In this document: in pieces, positions 51,972 to 61,728 of the stretch
Position numbering within the stretch: position 1 is the first letter of the stretch
How the letters are laid out: each line of letters starts with the position of its first letter
Origin: Opitutales bacterium
Lineage (GTDB): Bacteria > Verrucomicrobiota > Verrucomicrobiia > Opitutales > Oceanipulchritudinaceae
Length of the DNA stretch: 64,000 nucleotides
Direction of reading: 5' to 3'
Assembly: GCA_020831525.1 (NCBI GenBank)
Contig: JAFIGH010000001.1
Span: forward strand, 1-64,000
Translations under genes and position numbers: made by a program
The notes under the pieces: model-generated
What the model saw: the letters and a program-made list of their open reading frames with translations, nothing else
Database searches by the model: none
What the model was told of the DNA's origin: nothing

Positions 51972-53666
51972 ATGAAATTCATACCCCTTTCCTTCCGCCG
52001 CTCTCTCGGCGCGGCTTTCGCTTTCGCCGCCGCGTCCGGCGTGGTGTCGGCGGAGTTGGTCGAGATGACGGAGACCGTCCCCAACTACCGGCTGTTCGAA
52101 GCCGCCGTCACAAACGACGTCGACTACGATAACAAGTTCACCGGCACCGAGCTGCTCGTGCAATACCAGGCGCCTTCGGGGCGCCTCATCGAGTTCCGCG
52201 GGTTCTTCGACGGACACGGCGACGGCACAGGCGACCCCCGCTCCGGCAACGTGTGGAAGATGCGCTTCATGCCCGACGAAGTCGGCACATGGCGGTTTGT
52301 CTATCGCTGGACGGACGGCACGCCGGGCGGACGCGGAGAGTTCGAGAGCGTCGCCGAGGGCGCAGGCCCCGGGATTATCAAGGCCTATGACAAGAATCCG
52401 CACTGGTTCGCCTACAACGGCACCGAGCCCGTCTGGCTGAAGTCCTACTACGAAACCGGGCACGGCTCTCTCGGGCAGGATTTCGACTGGATTGTGGAGA
52501 ATGTCTATCAGCCGCTCGTCGATCACGGCTACAACCACCTTCAGGTGAACTGGCTGATGTCGCTCTGCTGCTTTGAGCAGTACTATCTTGACGGCCCGGA
52601 ACCGGAAACCCTCGACCTCGCGCTTTATGAGGAGGGCAAACCGTCGTCGACGATGAACCTCGATGTCTGGCGCCGCAAGGAGCGTCACCTCGGCTGGCTC
52701 AACGACCACGACGTGGGCGTGCATATGTTCCTCGGCTTCGACGGCAGCCAGAACGAAGGCCCGGCGTGGGACAAACTCAGCCACGAAGATAAGGATTTCT
52801 ACGTCCGGTATTCGGTCGCCCGGATGGGCGCGTTCGCGAATATCGCCGGATGGAACTTCGTCTGGGAGGTGCCCGGTGACCGCGAGGACTATGAACTCGG
52901 CTTCACGCGCCTGGTCATGAAGTACGATGTCTTCGACCACCTGCGCACCTACGAGGATGAGTTTCCGCGCGAGAACCATTATCACCTGCCGGAATACACC
53001 TTTGCCGCCGTGGAGAATCACGGCATCGCGGCGCCGGACAAGGACATGGAGCGCTACCACATCTGGCGGGACGCGTGGACGCACCACATGGCCTGCCTGC
53101 TCGGCTACAAAGGCAAGCCCGTCTATATGTCGGAAGGCAATGCGCTCTGGCGGCGCTTCTGGCAGGAACTCACAAAGGCGACGCAGGCGGATCTCCGGCG
53201 CTCGGCCTGGGCATGCGTGACGGCGGGGGCTTCCTTCAACTGGAACGGGCACGCCGGTGAATACGAACTCTACGCGGGCGGTCCCGATGGCCTTCCGTTC
53301 AACGAGGAAAACGAATACACCAAGTCGGAACGCGCCGTGCAGATCGTTGCTGACGTAATGACCGGGGAAGTGGAGTTTTTCCGTATGCGCCCGAACGACT
53401 TTCTTCTTGTCGGGCACCAGCCCCTCCGCGTCTACGCCCTCGCCGAGGAGGGTCGCCAGTACCTTGTTTTCGCTCCGGACGGTGAGCCGTTTTCCCTGCG
53501 TATGGAGGCCGGGGAGTACCCGCGCGTCCGCTGGATCGACACCGTCACCGGTGAGCATGTCGATGCTGCTCCGGTACGGAGCGCGGGCCTTGACGAACCT
53601 GTCGCCTTCACCGCGCCCGACCGCGAAACCGATTGGGTGCTCGTCGTCCGTTCGGTACCGGAGTGA
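51972..53666 (+). CDS. DUF5060-domain hydrolase 2, collagen-binding-like C-terminus
   Basis: This 564-residue secreted protein has the DUF5060 beta-sandwich (about 30-125, KMRFMPDEVGTWRFVYRW), a TIM barrel starting near WLKSYYETGHGSLG, with NFVWEVPGDRE (acid Glu region) and PVYMSEGNALW (second Glu), and a C-terminal beta-domain (YLVFAPDGEPFSLRMEAG) like the putative collagen-binding domain of apiosidase-like enzymes. It is clearly different from the DUF5060 enzyme at 25106, so the two likely have different substrates. Activity is unproven; GH140-like apiosidase is the nearest described function. Confidence 0.68.
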   Translation: MKFIPLSFRRSLGAAFAFAAASGVVSAELVEMTETVPNYRLFEAAVTNDVDYDNKFTGTELLVQYQAPSGRLIEFRGFFDGHGDGTGDPRSGNVWKMRFMPDEVGTWRFVYRWTDGTPGGRGEFESVAEGAGPGIIKAYDKNPHWFAYNGTEPVWLKSYYETGHGSLGQDFDWIVENVYQPLVDHGYNHLQVNWLMSLCCFEQYYLDGPEPETLDLALYEEGKPSSTMNLDVWRRKERHLGWLNDHDVGVHMFLGFDGSQNEGPAWDKLSHEDKDFYVRYSVARMGAFANIAGWNFVWEVPGDREDYELGFTRLVMKYDVFDHLRTYEDEFPRENHYHLPEYTFAAVENHGIAAPDKDMERYHIWRDAWTHHMACLLGYKGKPVYMSEGNALWRRFWQELTKATQADLRRSAWACVTAGASFNWNGHAGEYELYAGGPDGLPFNEENEYTKSERAVQIVADVMTGEVEFFRMRPNDFLLVGHQPLRVYALAEEGRQYLVFAPDGEPFSLRMEAGEYPRVRWIDTVTGEHVDAAPVRSAGLDEPVAFTAPDRETDWVLVVRSVPE

Positions 53667-53713
53667 TCGAACCCGCGCGGCGCGCGGGACAACGAATCTG
53701 AAAATCTGATTTT

Positions 53714-54724
53714 ATGAGCATGAAAAAACTACACACGAACATAATCCGACGCTTTCCCGTGTTGGCGGCCGGTGCCATGGGTGCCGTGATCGTCGCCGGA
53801 GGTGTGTCGCTTTCCGCCGCCGCTGACAAAGCCCCGCCGCAGCGGATGACCATTGCACAGGCGTTTGAGCCGGTGGTGGTCGACGGACTCTCCAACGACC
53901 GCGTCTGGGAGCGCGGAACGCTGACCTACGGGTTCCTGCGCTCCGGCGACGGCGAGCCGGCGCACCACGGAACGCGCGCCCGCGCCATCTACGACCGCAC
54001 GCACCTATATATTGCGTTCACCGCACTGGAACCGGCGGTTGACGACGTTACTGCCGCCGCGCACCAAGGTGGAAATGACCGGCGTGCGAATGACACCGTG
54101 GGCGTACGCTTATCGGTTCCCGAAGGGAACGGGGATACACGAGAGTTTGAAATCCACGTGAATCCGGCGAACCGCGTGTGGGTCATGGTGAACGACCGGG
54201 AACAGCGCGACGGCCTGGAGGGCGTGCGCACAGGCATTTTCCCCCGGGAACGGAGCTGGGACGCCGAGATCGCCGTGCCCTTCGCCGCCCTCGGTGTGGA
54301 CGAGCCCCGCGTCGGTGATCTCTGGGAGATCGATTTCCTGCGCCACCGGCCCGCCCGCGGGGACGATGCGGAAGAATCCTCGGCATGGAACCCGCCCGGA
54401 GGAAAGGGTGAACTGCGCTTCGGGCGCGACCTTATCGTCTATCTCTATTCGCAACGTCCGTTCACCGGCCGCGACGAGGTGATGGTCTACAATCCCTCCG
54501 ACCAGCTCCGCCAGTTGCGCGCCGAAATGATCGACGCCAGGACAGGCAAGGTGGTGTCTCACGAAACGATTTACCTCGGCTCCGGCCACCGCCGCCAGCA
54601 CTATCCGCTTCCGGCACCCGAAGCCGGCGACTACTACCTCGTTGTCCGGCAGACGGACCGCCCCCTCGAAAGCGACGACGATAAACTTGTGGAATGGCGT
54701 CCGCACCGCTCCGGGAGCCGTTGA
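53714..54724 (+). CDS. Secreted CBM9-like (DOMON) domain protein
   Basis: This 336-residue protein has a signal peptide and, at about residues 45-235, a CBM9-type beta-sandwich: PVVVDGLSNDRVW, YDRTHLYIAFTA, DTVGVRLSVP and WDAEIAVPFAALGV are its usual strands. The last 90 residues form another beta-domain (DEVMVYNPSDQLR). No catalytic module is present, so it is likely a stand-alone carbohydrate-binding protein. Directly upstream of a pectate lyase, it may hold substrate at the cell or assist that enzyme. Confidence 0.72.
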   Translation: MSMKKLHTNIIRRFPVLAAGAMGAVIVAGGVSLSAAADKAPPQRMTIAQAFEPVVVDGLSNDRVWERGTLTYGFLRSGDGEPAHHGTRARAIYDRTHLYIAFTALEPAVDDVTAAAHQGGNDRRANDTVGVRLSVPEGNGDTREFEIHVNPANRVWVMVNDREQRDGLEGVRTGIFPRERSWDAEIAVPFAALGVDEPRVGDLWEIDFLRHRPARGDDAEESSAWNPPGGKGELRFGRDLIVYLYSQRPFTGRDEVMVYNPSDQLRQLRAEMIDARTGKVVSHETIYLGSGHRRQHYPLPAPEAGDYYLVVRQTDRPLESDDDKLVEWRPHRSGSR

Positions 54725-54769
54725 TCCATGCAAGTTGAACAACGCCAAAAACAAAGGATTTCATCCGCT

Positions 54770-56344
54770 ATGTATTCAAAGTTCAGTATAACGTCACTCC
54801 TTCTGATTCTCGCCGGCGGCGCTGTTGCCGCCGACCACGTCCGCCCGGGACACTTGTCGGCTCCCGTGGTCGTCGACCGTCCGCCGGTCAATGTCGAGCA
54901 TGTCTTCACTCCGGGCGACCTTCCGCAGGCCGATATCCCCGCTTTCCCCGGTGCCGAGGGCGGCGGGAAATACAGCTTCGGCGGGCGCGGAGGACGTGTC
55001 ATCGTCGTCACGAGCCTTGAGGACAGCGGCCCCGGCACCTTCCGTGAAGCTGTCGAAGCGGAGGGGCCGCGCGTTGTCATCTTCAATGTGGCGGGGATCA
55101 TCCGCCTCGAATCGAAGGTGCACATCACCAATCCGTACCTCACCCTTGTCGGACACACCGCGCCGGGCGACGGCGTGGTCATCGGCGGGGCCACTGTCGA
55201 TATCGACACGCACGACGTAGTGGTGCGCTATATGCGGTTCCGCCGCGGTATCAGCTCCGCCTATGCCGCCCACGACGGCGCCATGGGCACGGGCAATCCG
55301 GTGGGCAACATCATTGTCGACCACTCCTCCTTCAGTTGGGGCCTCGACGAGAACATCTCGCTCTACCGGCACACCTACCGCGCGCCCGGCGAGGGCAAGC
55401 TTTATGTCGGCCCGGTGCGCAATCTCACGATTCAGTGGTCGATCTCCAGCGAGGCGCTGGACACACACAACCACGCATTCGGGGGTACATGGGGCGGTCG
55501 AAACAGCAGCTTCCACCACAATCTCTTCGCCAACAATACCGCCCGCAATCCGAGCATCGGCATGGGCTTTAACTTCAACTACACGAACAACGTGCTCTTC
55601 AACTGGAGGCACCGAACCGTCGACGGCGGCGACCACCGCAGCCGGGTAAACATCATCAACAACTACTACAAGCCCGGCCCCGTCACTCTGGACGGGCCCA
55701 TCCAATACCGTATCGGCCGCGTGCAGCCGAACCCCGACCGCGCCGACAATCCTATCCGGCGTTGGCCGCTCTGGTATGTGCGCGGCAATGTCGTGGAAGG
55801 ATATCCGGAGGTCACCGCCGACAACTGGAAGGGGATGGAGTTTCACGACGATCCCCACCTCGATGACGATGCCTTGGCGGAACTGACGCGTTCCAAGGAT
55901 CCGTTTCCCATGGCACCGGTCACTCTGCACACGGCGGAGAGGGCTTACGAACTCGTCCTCGATTACGCCGGGGCGAGTCTGCCCCGCCGCGACTCCGTCG
56001 ACGAGCGCATTATCCGCGAGGTGCGCACCGGCGAGGTCACCTACAAGGAAGGCAACGGAATCATCACTGATATCGATCAGGTAGGCGGATTTTCCGAATA
56101 CAACGGCGATCCCTACAAGGACAGCAGCGGCGACGGGATCCCCGACTGGTGGAAAATCCGCTATGGTCTGGATCCGAACGACCCGGCCGACGCCTACCTC
56201 GACATGAGCGGCGACGGCTACAACAACCTCGAGTGCTTCATTTACGGGCTTGACCCGTGGAAGTACACCGACTGGCGTGATCCCGCCAACAACGTGAACA
56301 CCCTCCGCGACCCCAACAACACCCTCATCCGCAATCCCGGTTAA
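54770..56344 (+). CDS. Pectate lyase, PL1-like
   Basis: About 524 residues. ATG at 54770 is chosen: AAAGGAT lies upstream and a signal peptide follows (FSITSLLLILAGGAVAA). The beta-helix starts PGAEGGGKYSFGGRGG and shows HTAPGDGVVIGG, VDHSSFSWGLDEN (about residue 183) and NNYYKPGP, the pattern of PL1-type lyases of Bacteroidota and Verrucomicrobiota. The C-terminus has a calcium-binding segment ([19 protein letters not shown], from about 454). Pectate lyases cut de-esterified homogalacturonan by beta-elimination, giving unsaturated oligogalacturonides, the substrates of the GH105 module. This is the intact homologue of the lyase part truncated in the 19728 protein. Confidence 0.88.
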   Translation: MYSKFSITSLLLILAGGAVAADHVRPGHLSAPVVVDRPPVNVEHVFTPGDLPQADIPAFPGAEGGGKYSFGGRGGRVIVVTSLEDSGPGTFREAVEAEGPRVVIFNVAGIIRLESKVHITNPYLTLVGHTAPGDGVVIGGATVDIDTHDVVVRYMRFRRGISSAYAAHDGAMGTGNPVGNIIVDHSSFSWGLDENISLYRHTYRAPGEGKLYVGPVRNLTIQWSISSEALDTHNHAFGGTWGGRNSSFHHNLFANNTARNPSIGMGFNFNYTNNVLFNWRHRTVDGGDHRSRVNIINNYYKPGPVTLDGPIQYRIGRVQPNPDRADNPIRRWPLWYVRGNVVEGYPEVTADNWKGMEFHDDPHLDDDALAELTRSKDPFPMAPVTLHTAERAYELVLDYAGASLPRRDSVDERIIREVRTGEVTYKEGNGIITDIDQVGGFSEYNGDPYKDSSGDGIPDWWKIRYGLDPNDPADAYLDMSGDGYNNLECFIYGLDPWKYTDWRDPANNVNTLRDPNNTLIRNPG

Positions 56345-56362
56345 CGGCACGCCTTCGCACCA

Positions 56363-56396
56363 CGCCGCCGCGCCCGCCATGGCGGGTGCGGCGGCG
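56363..56396. other. Strong GC hairpin between pectate lyase and symporter genes
   Basis: CGCCGCCGCGCCCGCC (56363-56378) pairs with GGCGGGTGCGGCGGCG (56381-56396) over 16 positions with one G-T wobble and a two-base gap. No U-tract follows. It could stabilise the upstream mRNA end or reduce read-through into the symporter gene. It is the only strong hairpin I noticed between genes of the long run. Confidence 0.5.
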
Positions 56397-56431
56397 GCGG
56401 GCCCGTCCCCCGATCGCACCCAATCCCGATC

Positions 56432-57991
56432 ATGGATACTTCAATACACTGGTTTGATGGTCTGATAATCGTCGTCTACCTGAGCCTCATGCTCGGGATG
56501 GGACTCTATTTCGCCCGGCGGCAGACGAATACCGACCGCTACTTCATCGCGGGCAAGACCCTGCCCTCATGGGCGATCGGGTTGTCCATTCTCGCCACGC
56601 TCATCAGCAGTGTGACGTTTATCGCTTATCCGGGGCAGGGCTTCGCGTCCAACTGGATTCTGCTTGTGCAGGGGCTCATGGTCCCGGTCGTGCTCATTTT
56701 CCTCGTATGGTTCATTGTTCCGCTCTTCCGCGGTGCCATCGGCCTCAGCGCATACGAGTATTTTGAGAAGCGCTTCGGCATCTTCGCGCGCATCTACGCT
56801 TCGCTCGCCTTTGCCATGGCGCACTTTTCGAAGATGGGCACGGTGTTCTTCCTCCTCGCCCTCGTCCTCTCCTCCATGCTCGGGGTCGACATTACGCTGC
56901 TCATTATCTTCCTCGGGATCGCCGTGGTCGTTTATACGCTGATCGGTGGGATCGAGGCGGTCGTTTGGTCCGACGTCATCCAGGGGATTCTTCTGCTCGC
57001 CGGCGGGCTTGTCTGCATCTTCGTTCTCTTTTTCACTCTGCCCATTGGAGGGGGGGAGCTGGTGCGTGTCGCGTGGGAAGCGGGCAAAATCGACTTCGGG
57101 CCCTACGACTGGGATCTCGCGAAGCTGACGTTCATCGTCATGGTCCTCAACGGTTTCTTTTACGGAATCCACAAATACGGCACCGACCAGACTATCGTGC
57201 AGCGCTACCTCGCTGCCCGGTCGGACCGCGACGCCATCCGCGCTTCTCTCGTCGGCGTGTTTCTTTGCGTGCCCGTGTGGGCGCTCTTCATGTTCATCGG
57301 TTCGCTTCTCTACGGTTACTACACAAGCAGCGTGGCGGAACTTCCGCCCGACACGCGGGCCGATGCCGTCTTTCCGTACTTCATCATGACGGAGCTGCCC
57401 ATCGGCATCACCGGCATCATCTTCGCCGGTCTCATCGCGGCGGCGTTTTCAAGTCTCGACTCCGACCTGAACAGTCTCGCCGCCGTTTCGGTGGAGGACT
57501 ACTACAAGCGCTTCGGCAATAATGTCGACGACCGTGCCGCCCTGCGCTTCAGCCGCATCATGGTTGTCATCTTCGGCGCGGCTTCGATCGCCATCGCCAT
57601 GTATTATGTCCACGCCGACAACGAGACCATTCTCGCCATTATCTTCACATTCTACGCCATTTTCTCGGGCGGCATTGCGGGCCTCTTCCTCCTTGGGGTG
57701 TGTACGCGGCGCGCGAACAAGCAGGGGCTTTACGTCGGTATCGTGGCGACTGTCCTCTTCACGGGCTGGGCGCTTCTCACCTCGACACCGCTTGTCCCCG
57801 GCAGCGACCCCGTTCTCGACCTCGGGCGCTTCAATTACGGACACCACAGCTACATGCTCGGCGTCTATTCCCACCTCGTTCTCTTCGGCGTCGGTTATAC
57901 CGCCAGCTTGTTCTTCAAGTCTGAGGATCCGGCCGCCAACCTCACGATCCACGCGTGGCTCGCGAAACGACGGGGGCGCGCGGCGGAATGA
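56432..57991 (+). CDS. SSS-family sodium:solute symporter 3
   Basis: This 519-residue protein has about 13 helices and SSS motifs: RYFIAGKTLPSWAIGLSILATLIS, YTLIGGIEAVVWSDVIQG, HKYGTDQTIVQRYLAARS and AGLIAAAFSSLDSDLNSLAA. It is closest in pattern to the symporter at 29519 within this window. It follows the pectate lyase and lies just before the second promoter, so its cargo may be a galacturonate product. It is the last gene of the 38-kb run. Confidence 0.9.
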   Translation: MDTSIHWFDGLIIVVYLSLMLGMGLYFARRQTNTDRYFIAGKTLPSWAIGLSILATLISSVTFIAYPGQGFASNWILLVQGLMVPVVLIFLVWFIVPLFRGAIGLSAYEYFEKRFGIFARIYASLAFAMAHFSKMGTVFFLLALVLSSMLGVDITLLIIFLGIAVVVYTLIGGIEAVVWSDVIQGILLLAGGLVCIFVLFFTLPIGGGELVRVAWEAGKIDFGPYDWDLAKLTFIVMVLNGFFYGIHKYGTDQTIVQRYLAARSDRDAIRASLVGVFLCVPVWALFMFIGSLLYGYYTSSVAELPPDTRADAVFPYFIMTELPIGITGIIFAGLIAAAFSSLDSDLNSLAAVSVEDYYKRFGNNVDDRAALRFSRIMVVIFGAASIAIAMYYVHADNETILAIIFTFYAIFSGGIAGLFLLGVCTRRANKQGLYVGIVATVLFTGWALLTSTPLVPGSDPVLDLGRFNYGHHSYMLGVYSHLVLFGVGYTASLFFKSEDPAANLTIHAWLAKRRGRAAE

Positions 57992-58020
57992 ATTAATATG
58001 AAATAAACGAACCGATTAGG

Positions 58021-58048
58021 TGCGCCGTGAGGTCACCTAGTTGGCGCA
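58021..58048 (+). terminator. Possible terminator after the symporter gene
   Basis: TGCGCC (58021-58026) and GGCGCA (58043-58048) can pair around an inner GTGA-GG-TCAC hairpin, and the stem is followed by TTCTTCC. It lies about 30 bp after the stop. The U-tract is poor, so it is a weak call. Confidence 0.35.
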
Positions 58049-58115
58049 TTCTTCCGCATGTGACGCAAGATTGAAACCGTTTCGTAAAATCCGGGGGCTG
58101 CGTCGTTGTGTTCGC

Positions 58116-58168
58116 TTGACGTGAATGCTGCGGTGTATTTTAATGAAGGAAAAATAATTTCATGGAAA
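58116..58168 (+). promoter_or_regulatory. Promoter and operator-like site of the double pectate lyase unit
   Basis: TTGACG (58116-58121), a 17-bp spacer and TTTAAT (58139-58144) form a good sigma-70-type promoter. TTTCATGGAAA at 58158-58168 matches the LacI-type palindrome at 10 of 11 positions and overlaps the start codon at 58162. This suggests separate transcription of the last three genes, possibly under the same regulator. Confidence 0.5.
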
Positions 58169-61100
58169 CAACGATACCCCTTGCCCGCTTCCGGCGTTTT
58201 CGCTGTCCGCCGGTTCGCCGCTTTTGCGCATGCTCCACGCTCTTCGCCATGGCGCTGCTCTTTCTCTTCGTCACGTCACCGCTTGGAGCCGACGACCGTA
58301 TCCCCGCCTTTCCGGGTGCCGAAGGATACGGCAAGTACACCACCGGAGGCACCCGCCTCGCGCCCGAAGTCACTCGGCCCGTACCGATCACCGTTCACAA
58401 GGTGACGAATCTCAATGACGGCGGGCCGGGCAGTCTGCGTGCGGCGGTCAACGCCTCCGGCCCGCGCGTGGTGATTTTTGAGGTTTCCGGCACGATCCGG
58501 CTGCGTTCCAGCCTCGTTATCTCCAACGCCATGATCACGATCGCGGGCCAGACGGCGCCGGGCGACGGTATCTGTATAACCGGACATCCGGTGATTATCG
58601 ACGCCGGTAATGTCGTCCTTCGCTTCCTGCGCATTCGGCTGGGCGACGAGTTCGACGTAGAGGCGGATTCGCTCGAGATATTGCCGGGTCGTGGCAATAT
58701 CATCATCGACCACTGTTCATTCAGTTTCGGTATCGACGAGACGTTTTCAGCGTACGCCGTGAGAAACGTGACCGTGCAATGGTGCATCATCAGTGAGAGT
58801 CTTTTCGAATCGATCCACGACAAGGGGACGCACGGATACGGATCCATCCTCGGCGGGGAGGGGATGAGCTTCCATCACAATCTCTATGCCCACCACTCCA
58901 GCCGCACGCCGCGCTTCAACGGCGGCCGGGCGGGCACGGCGGGAACCGAGCTTGTCGATTTCCGCAACAATGTCATCTACAACTGGGGCTTCAACGGGGC
59001 GCACGGCGGCGAGGTCCGGGCGAAAATCAACATCGTAAACAACTACTACAAGGCGGGTCCCGCCACCAGCACCGACCAACGCCTCTACCGCATCGTCGAG
59101 CCGACGTCCGATCGGCTCATGTCGGGGGAAATTCTTTACGACGAAGACGGGCTACCCTACCACACGAGCCAGTGGTTTGTGGACGGCAACTACGTGTATG
59201 GTTTTCCCGATGTGACGTCGGACAACTGGGCGGGCGGAGTGCAGGGAGCTTACGCCGATGATCCGGAAATCCGCGTGCACGAACCCTTCGCGGTCGAATA
59301 TCCCCTGCCGGAGTACAGTGCGGAGGAGGCTTTCGAGCGGGTGATGCGGTACGCGGGGGCGACCCTTCCGCGGCGCGACGCGATCGACCGGCGGATTATC
59401 TGGGAGACGCGCACGGGCACAGCCACCTACGGAGCGTCATTCGGCGCGGGCACGGGCATTATCGACACGCCGTCGGATGTCGGCGGCCTGCCGGAGCTGC
59501 GCAGTGCCGAAGCGCCGTTGGATTCGGACGGCGACGGAATCCCCGACTGGTGGGAGATTGCGAACGGCCTCGATCCGCACGATCCTTCGGACGCCCACCG
59601 GGTCGATGATCCCTCCGGCTACACCAACCTTGAACTCTACCTCAACGAACTCGCGGCCGCCGCCATGCCGCGGAAGGAAACCGGCGTGTATGAGGGTTTC
59701 GATACGCAGCCCGGCGGGCTCGCCGGGGTCTCGGGCGAAACCTCGGCGGGCTGGGGCGCGCCGTGGACGGCAAACAGCTCGCACGAGATCATCGAAGACG
59801 GTCTCTCATGGCCCGGGCTGCCTACTTCCCCCGGAGCGCTCAAGTTGGGAAGTGACGATTCAGACGGTGCCTTCGACACGCTTTACCGTATGCTTGACGC
59901 GCCTTACCGTGGATCGGGAAGCATGTGGGCGAGCGTGCTCGTCGAGCCTTCCGTGTTGACCACGTCTGCTATCGGCGGATTCCTCCAGGTTGTCTTCGGC
60001 GACGGCGCGCAATCCAACAGCATCTATATGGGTGTCCAATGGGGCGGGCAGCACTGGCAGGCCGGCGGATCGCTCGTGATCCCGTCCGTGGATGGGCGTG
60101 TGACGAGCAATGTCACCGCTGCGGCGGGGGAGACCGCTTTCCTCGTCTTGAACTTGGATTTCGAGACAAATATCGGTACCTTCTGGGTGAATCCGGAGGC
60201 GGGCGTCGAGCATCCGGGAGAACCTGTCGGGAAGTTCACGTTCGACGAGCTACTGACGGTCGACCGGGTCGGCGTCGCCTTCCACAACTGGGGCAGCGGA
60301 ATCTTCAGCGGGAGTGTCATCGACGAAATACGCGTCGGGACCTCATACGCTTTTGTCTCCGGTGATTTCGCCTACGGGCCGCAATGGTTGCCCAACGCGG
60401 TGGACCGGATTGTGCGCGGCGCTTATCCCATGTCGCCTTCGCATCTCGACGGGTCGGGCTATAGTTGGCCCGGTTCATGGAGCGGTCACTGGCACCCGGA
60501 TTTCGGTGAGTTCGTCCGTCCGCCGGAGGCCGACTGGATCTTCTCGCTCTCCGAGCGGACGTGGTACTATCCGTTGTCCGTTGTCCCCGGCGAATTCTAT
60601 TTCTACGAACCGGCGGCGGATGCATGGCACTGGTCGGCGGACGGTCTGGGCGGCTTTTTCTGGTCCCAGGCCAACGCCGAGTGGGGGGAGATCAACCGCC
60701 TGAATGTTTCCGAAGCCGACGTGCGCCCGCCGGTCGCGGAGGACGGCGGTCCCATTGGCTATGCCTCCCTCCCGCGGCGCGGTGTGGAGTCGCTCACCGG
60801 TGGCAAGGGCGGACCGGTCGTCTATGTCGAGACACTTGCCGAACTCGCGCACTACGCCGGACTCGATGACCCGCATATCATTGTCCTCGACGCCGACCTC
60901 GAAGGCGCGTCCACCGTGCAGGTACGGTCGAATACAACCCTGCTCGGGCGCTCCGGCGGGAGTACCCTCACGGGCATCGGCCTGCAAATGAACAACTTTG
61001 CCCACAACATCATTGTCCGGAATCTGCGCATCAACCGCGTCGCCGATCCTGTCAACGACGGCGACGCCATCCAGATCCGCGGCGGCGCTCACAGCATCTG

Positions 61101-61728
61101 GGTGGATCACTGTGAACTCTTCAACGAGGATCCGCTCGACCAGCCCGACAGCGAGAAATACGACAGCTTGCTCGATGTGACGAACGGCGCGGGGTATGTC
61201 ACTGTGTCATGGACCCACTTTCACTCCCAATACCGAATGATGCTCCTCGGATCCGGCGACTCGCTGGGCAGCCGCGACGACCTGCGCATCCGCGTGACGA
61301 TCCACAACTGCATCTACGAGAATCCGCTCCCGGATTCCGGTCCCGTCCACCGCGGGGGCTCGCGCACACCGAGCCTGCGCTTCGGCAAAGCGCATGTTTT
61401 CAACACGCTCTACCGACACCTCAGCGAGGGCCCCAATTCGCGCAACGAAGCGGACATCCGCTTCGAAAACAACGTCCTCGAACACGTGAACCGCTCGTGG
61501 CGCGATACCGCGGGCGGCGGATTCGGTCGGGGCTACTTCGACTTCGGCGGGGCGGATTTCGGTGAAAACCGGCTCATCAACACGACCGCCCGCACCGACA
61601 TCCTTGAACGCTCCTTCGGGCCGCCCTACGAATACGAACACGCGCTGCTGCCTGTCGACGATCTGGTCGGCATCCTGCGCGAACGCGTCGGCGCGACACT
61701 TGACGATCCCTTCGACGGGCTTCCTTGA
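58162..61728 (+). CDS. Two-domain pectate lyase with central jelly-roll module
   Basis: This 1188-residue secreted protein has several modules. First comes a PL1-like helix (about 45-430) with [22 protein letters not shown] and [12 protein letters not shown] calcium-binding segment follows ([11 protein letters not shown], about 454-480). A jelly-roll module (about 508-725) opens [10 protein letters not shown] and ends [10 protein letters not shown], as in the protein at 18020. Then come a tryptophan/tyrosine-rich stretch (about 740-850) and a second, classical PL1 (about 856-1188). The classical PL1 has [28 protein letters not shown] and the catalytic Arg region [15 protein letters not shown] (near 1070). 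Both lyase domains look complete. It should cleave polygalacturonate with high avidity. The signal peptide is somewhat long (about 45 residues). Confidence 0.88.
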   Translation: METTIPLARFRRFRCPPVRRFCACSTLFAMALLFLFVTSPLGADDRIPAFPGAEGYGKYTTGGTRLAPEVTRPVPITVHKVTNLNDGGPGSLRAAVNASGPRVVIFEVSGTIRLRSSLVISNAMITIAGQTAPGDGICITGHPVIIDAGNVVLRFLRIRLGDEFDVEADSLEILPGRGNIIIDHCSFSFGIDETFSAYAVRNVTVQWCIISESLFESIHDKGTHGYGSILGGEGMSFHHNLYAHHSSRTPRFNGGRAGTAGTELVDFRNNVIYNWGFNGAHGGEVRAKINIVNNYYKAGPATSTDQRLYRIVEPTSDRLMSGEILYDEDGLPYHTSQWFVDGNYVYGFPDVTSDNWAGGVQGAYADDPEIRVHEPFAVEYPLPEYSAEEAFERVMRYAGATLPRRDAIDRRIIWETRTGTATYGASFGAGTGIIDTPSDVGGLPELRSAEAPLDSDGDGIPDWWEIANGLDPHDPSDAHRVDDPSGYTNLELYLNELAAAAMPRKETGVYEGFDTQPGGLAGVSGETSAGWGAPWTANSSHEIIEDGLSWPGLPTSPGALKLGSDDSDGAFDTLYRMLDAPYRGSGSMWASVLVEPSVLTTSAIGGFLQVVFGDGAQSNSIYMGVQWGGQHWQAGGSLVIPSVDGRVTSNVTAAAGETAFLVLNLDFETNIGTFWVNPEAGVEHPGEPVGKFTFDELLTVDRVGVAFHNWGSGIFSGSVIDEIRVGTSYAFVSGDFAYGPQWLPNAVDRIVRGAYPMSPSHLDGSGYSWPGSWSGHWHPDFGEFVRPPEADWIFSLSERTWYYPLSVVPGEFYFYEPAADAWHWSADGLGGFFWSQANAEWGEINRLNVSEADVRPPVAEDGGPIGYASLPRRGVESLTGGKGGPVVYVETLAELAHYAGLDDPHIIVLDADLEGASTVQVRSNTTLLGRSGGSTLTGIGLQMNNFAHNIIVRNLRINRVADPVNDGDAIQIRGGAHSIWVDHCELFNEDPLDQPDSEKYDSLLDVTNGAGYVTVSWTHFHSQYRMMLLGSGDSLGSRDDLRIRVTIHNCIYENPLPDSGPVHRGGSRTPSLRFGKAHVFNTLYRHLSEGPNSRNEADIRFENNVLEHVNRSWRDTAGGGFGRGYFDFGGADFGENRLINTTARTDILERSFGPPYEYEHALLPVDDLVGILRERVGATLDDPFDGLP

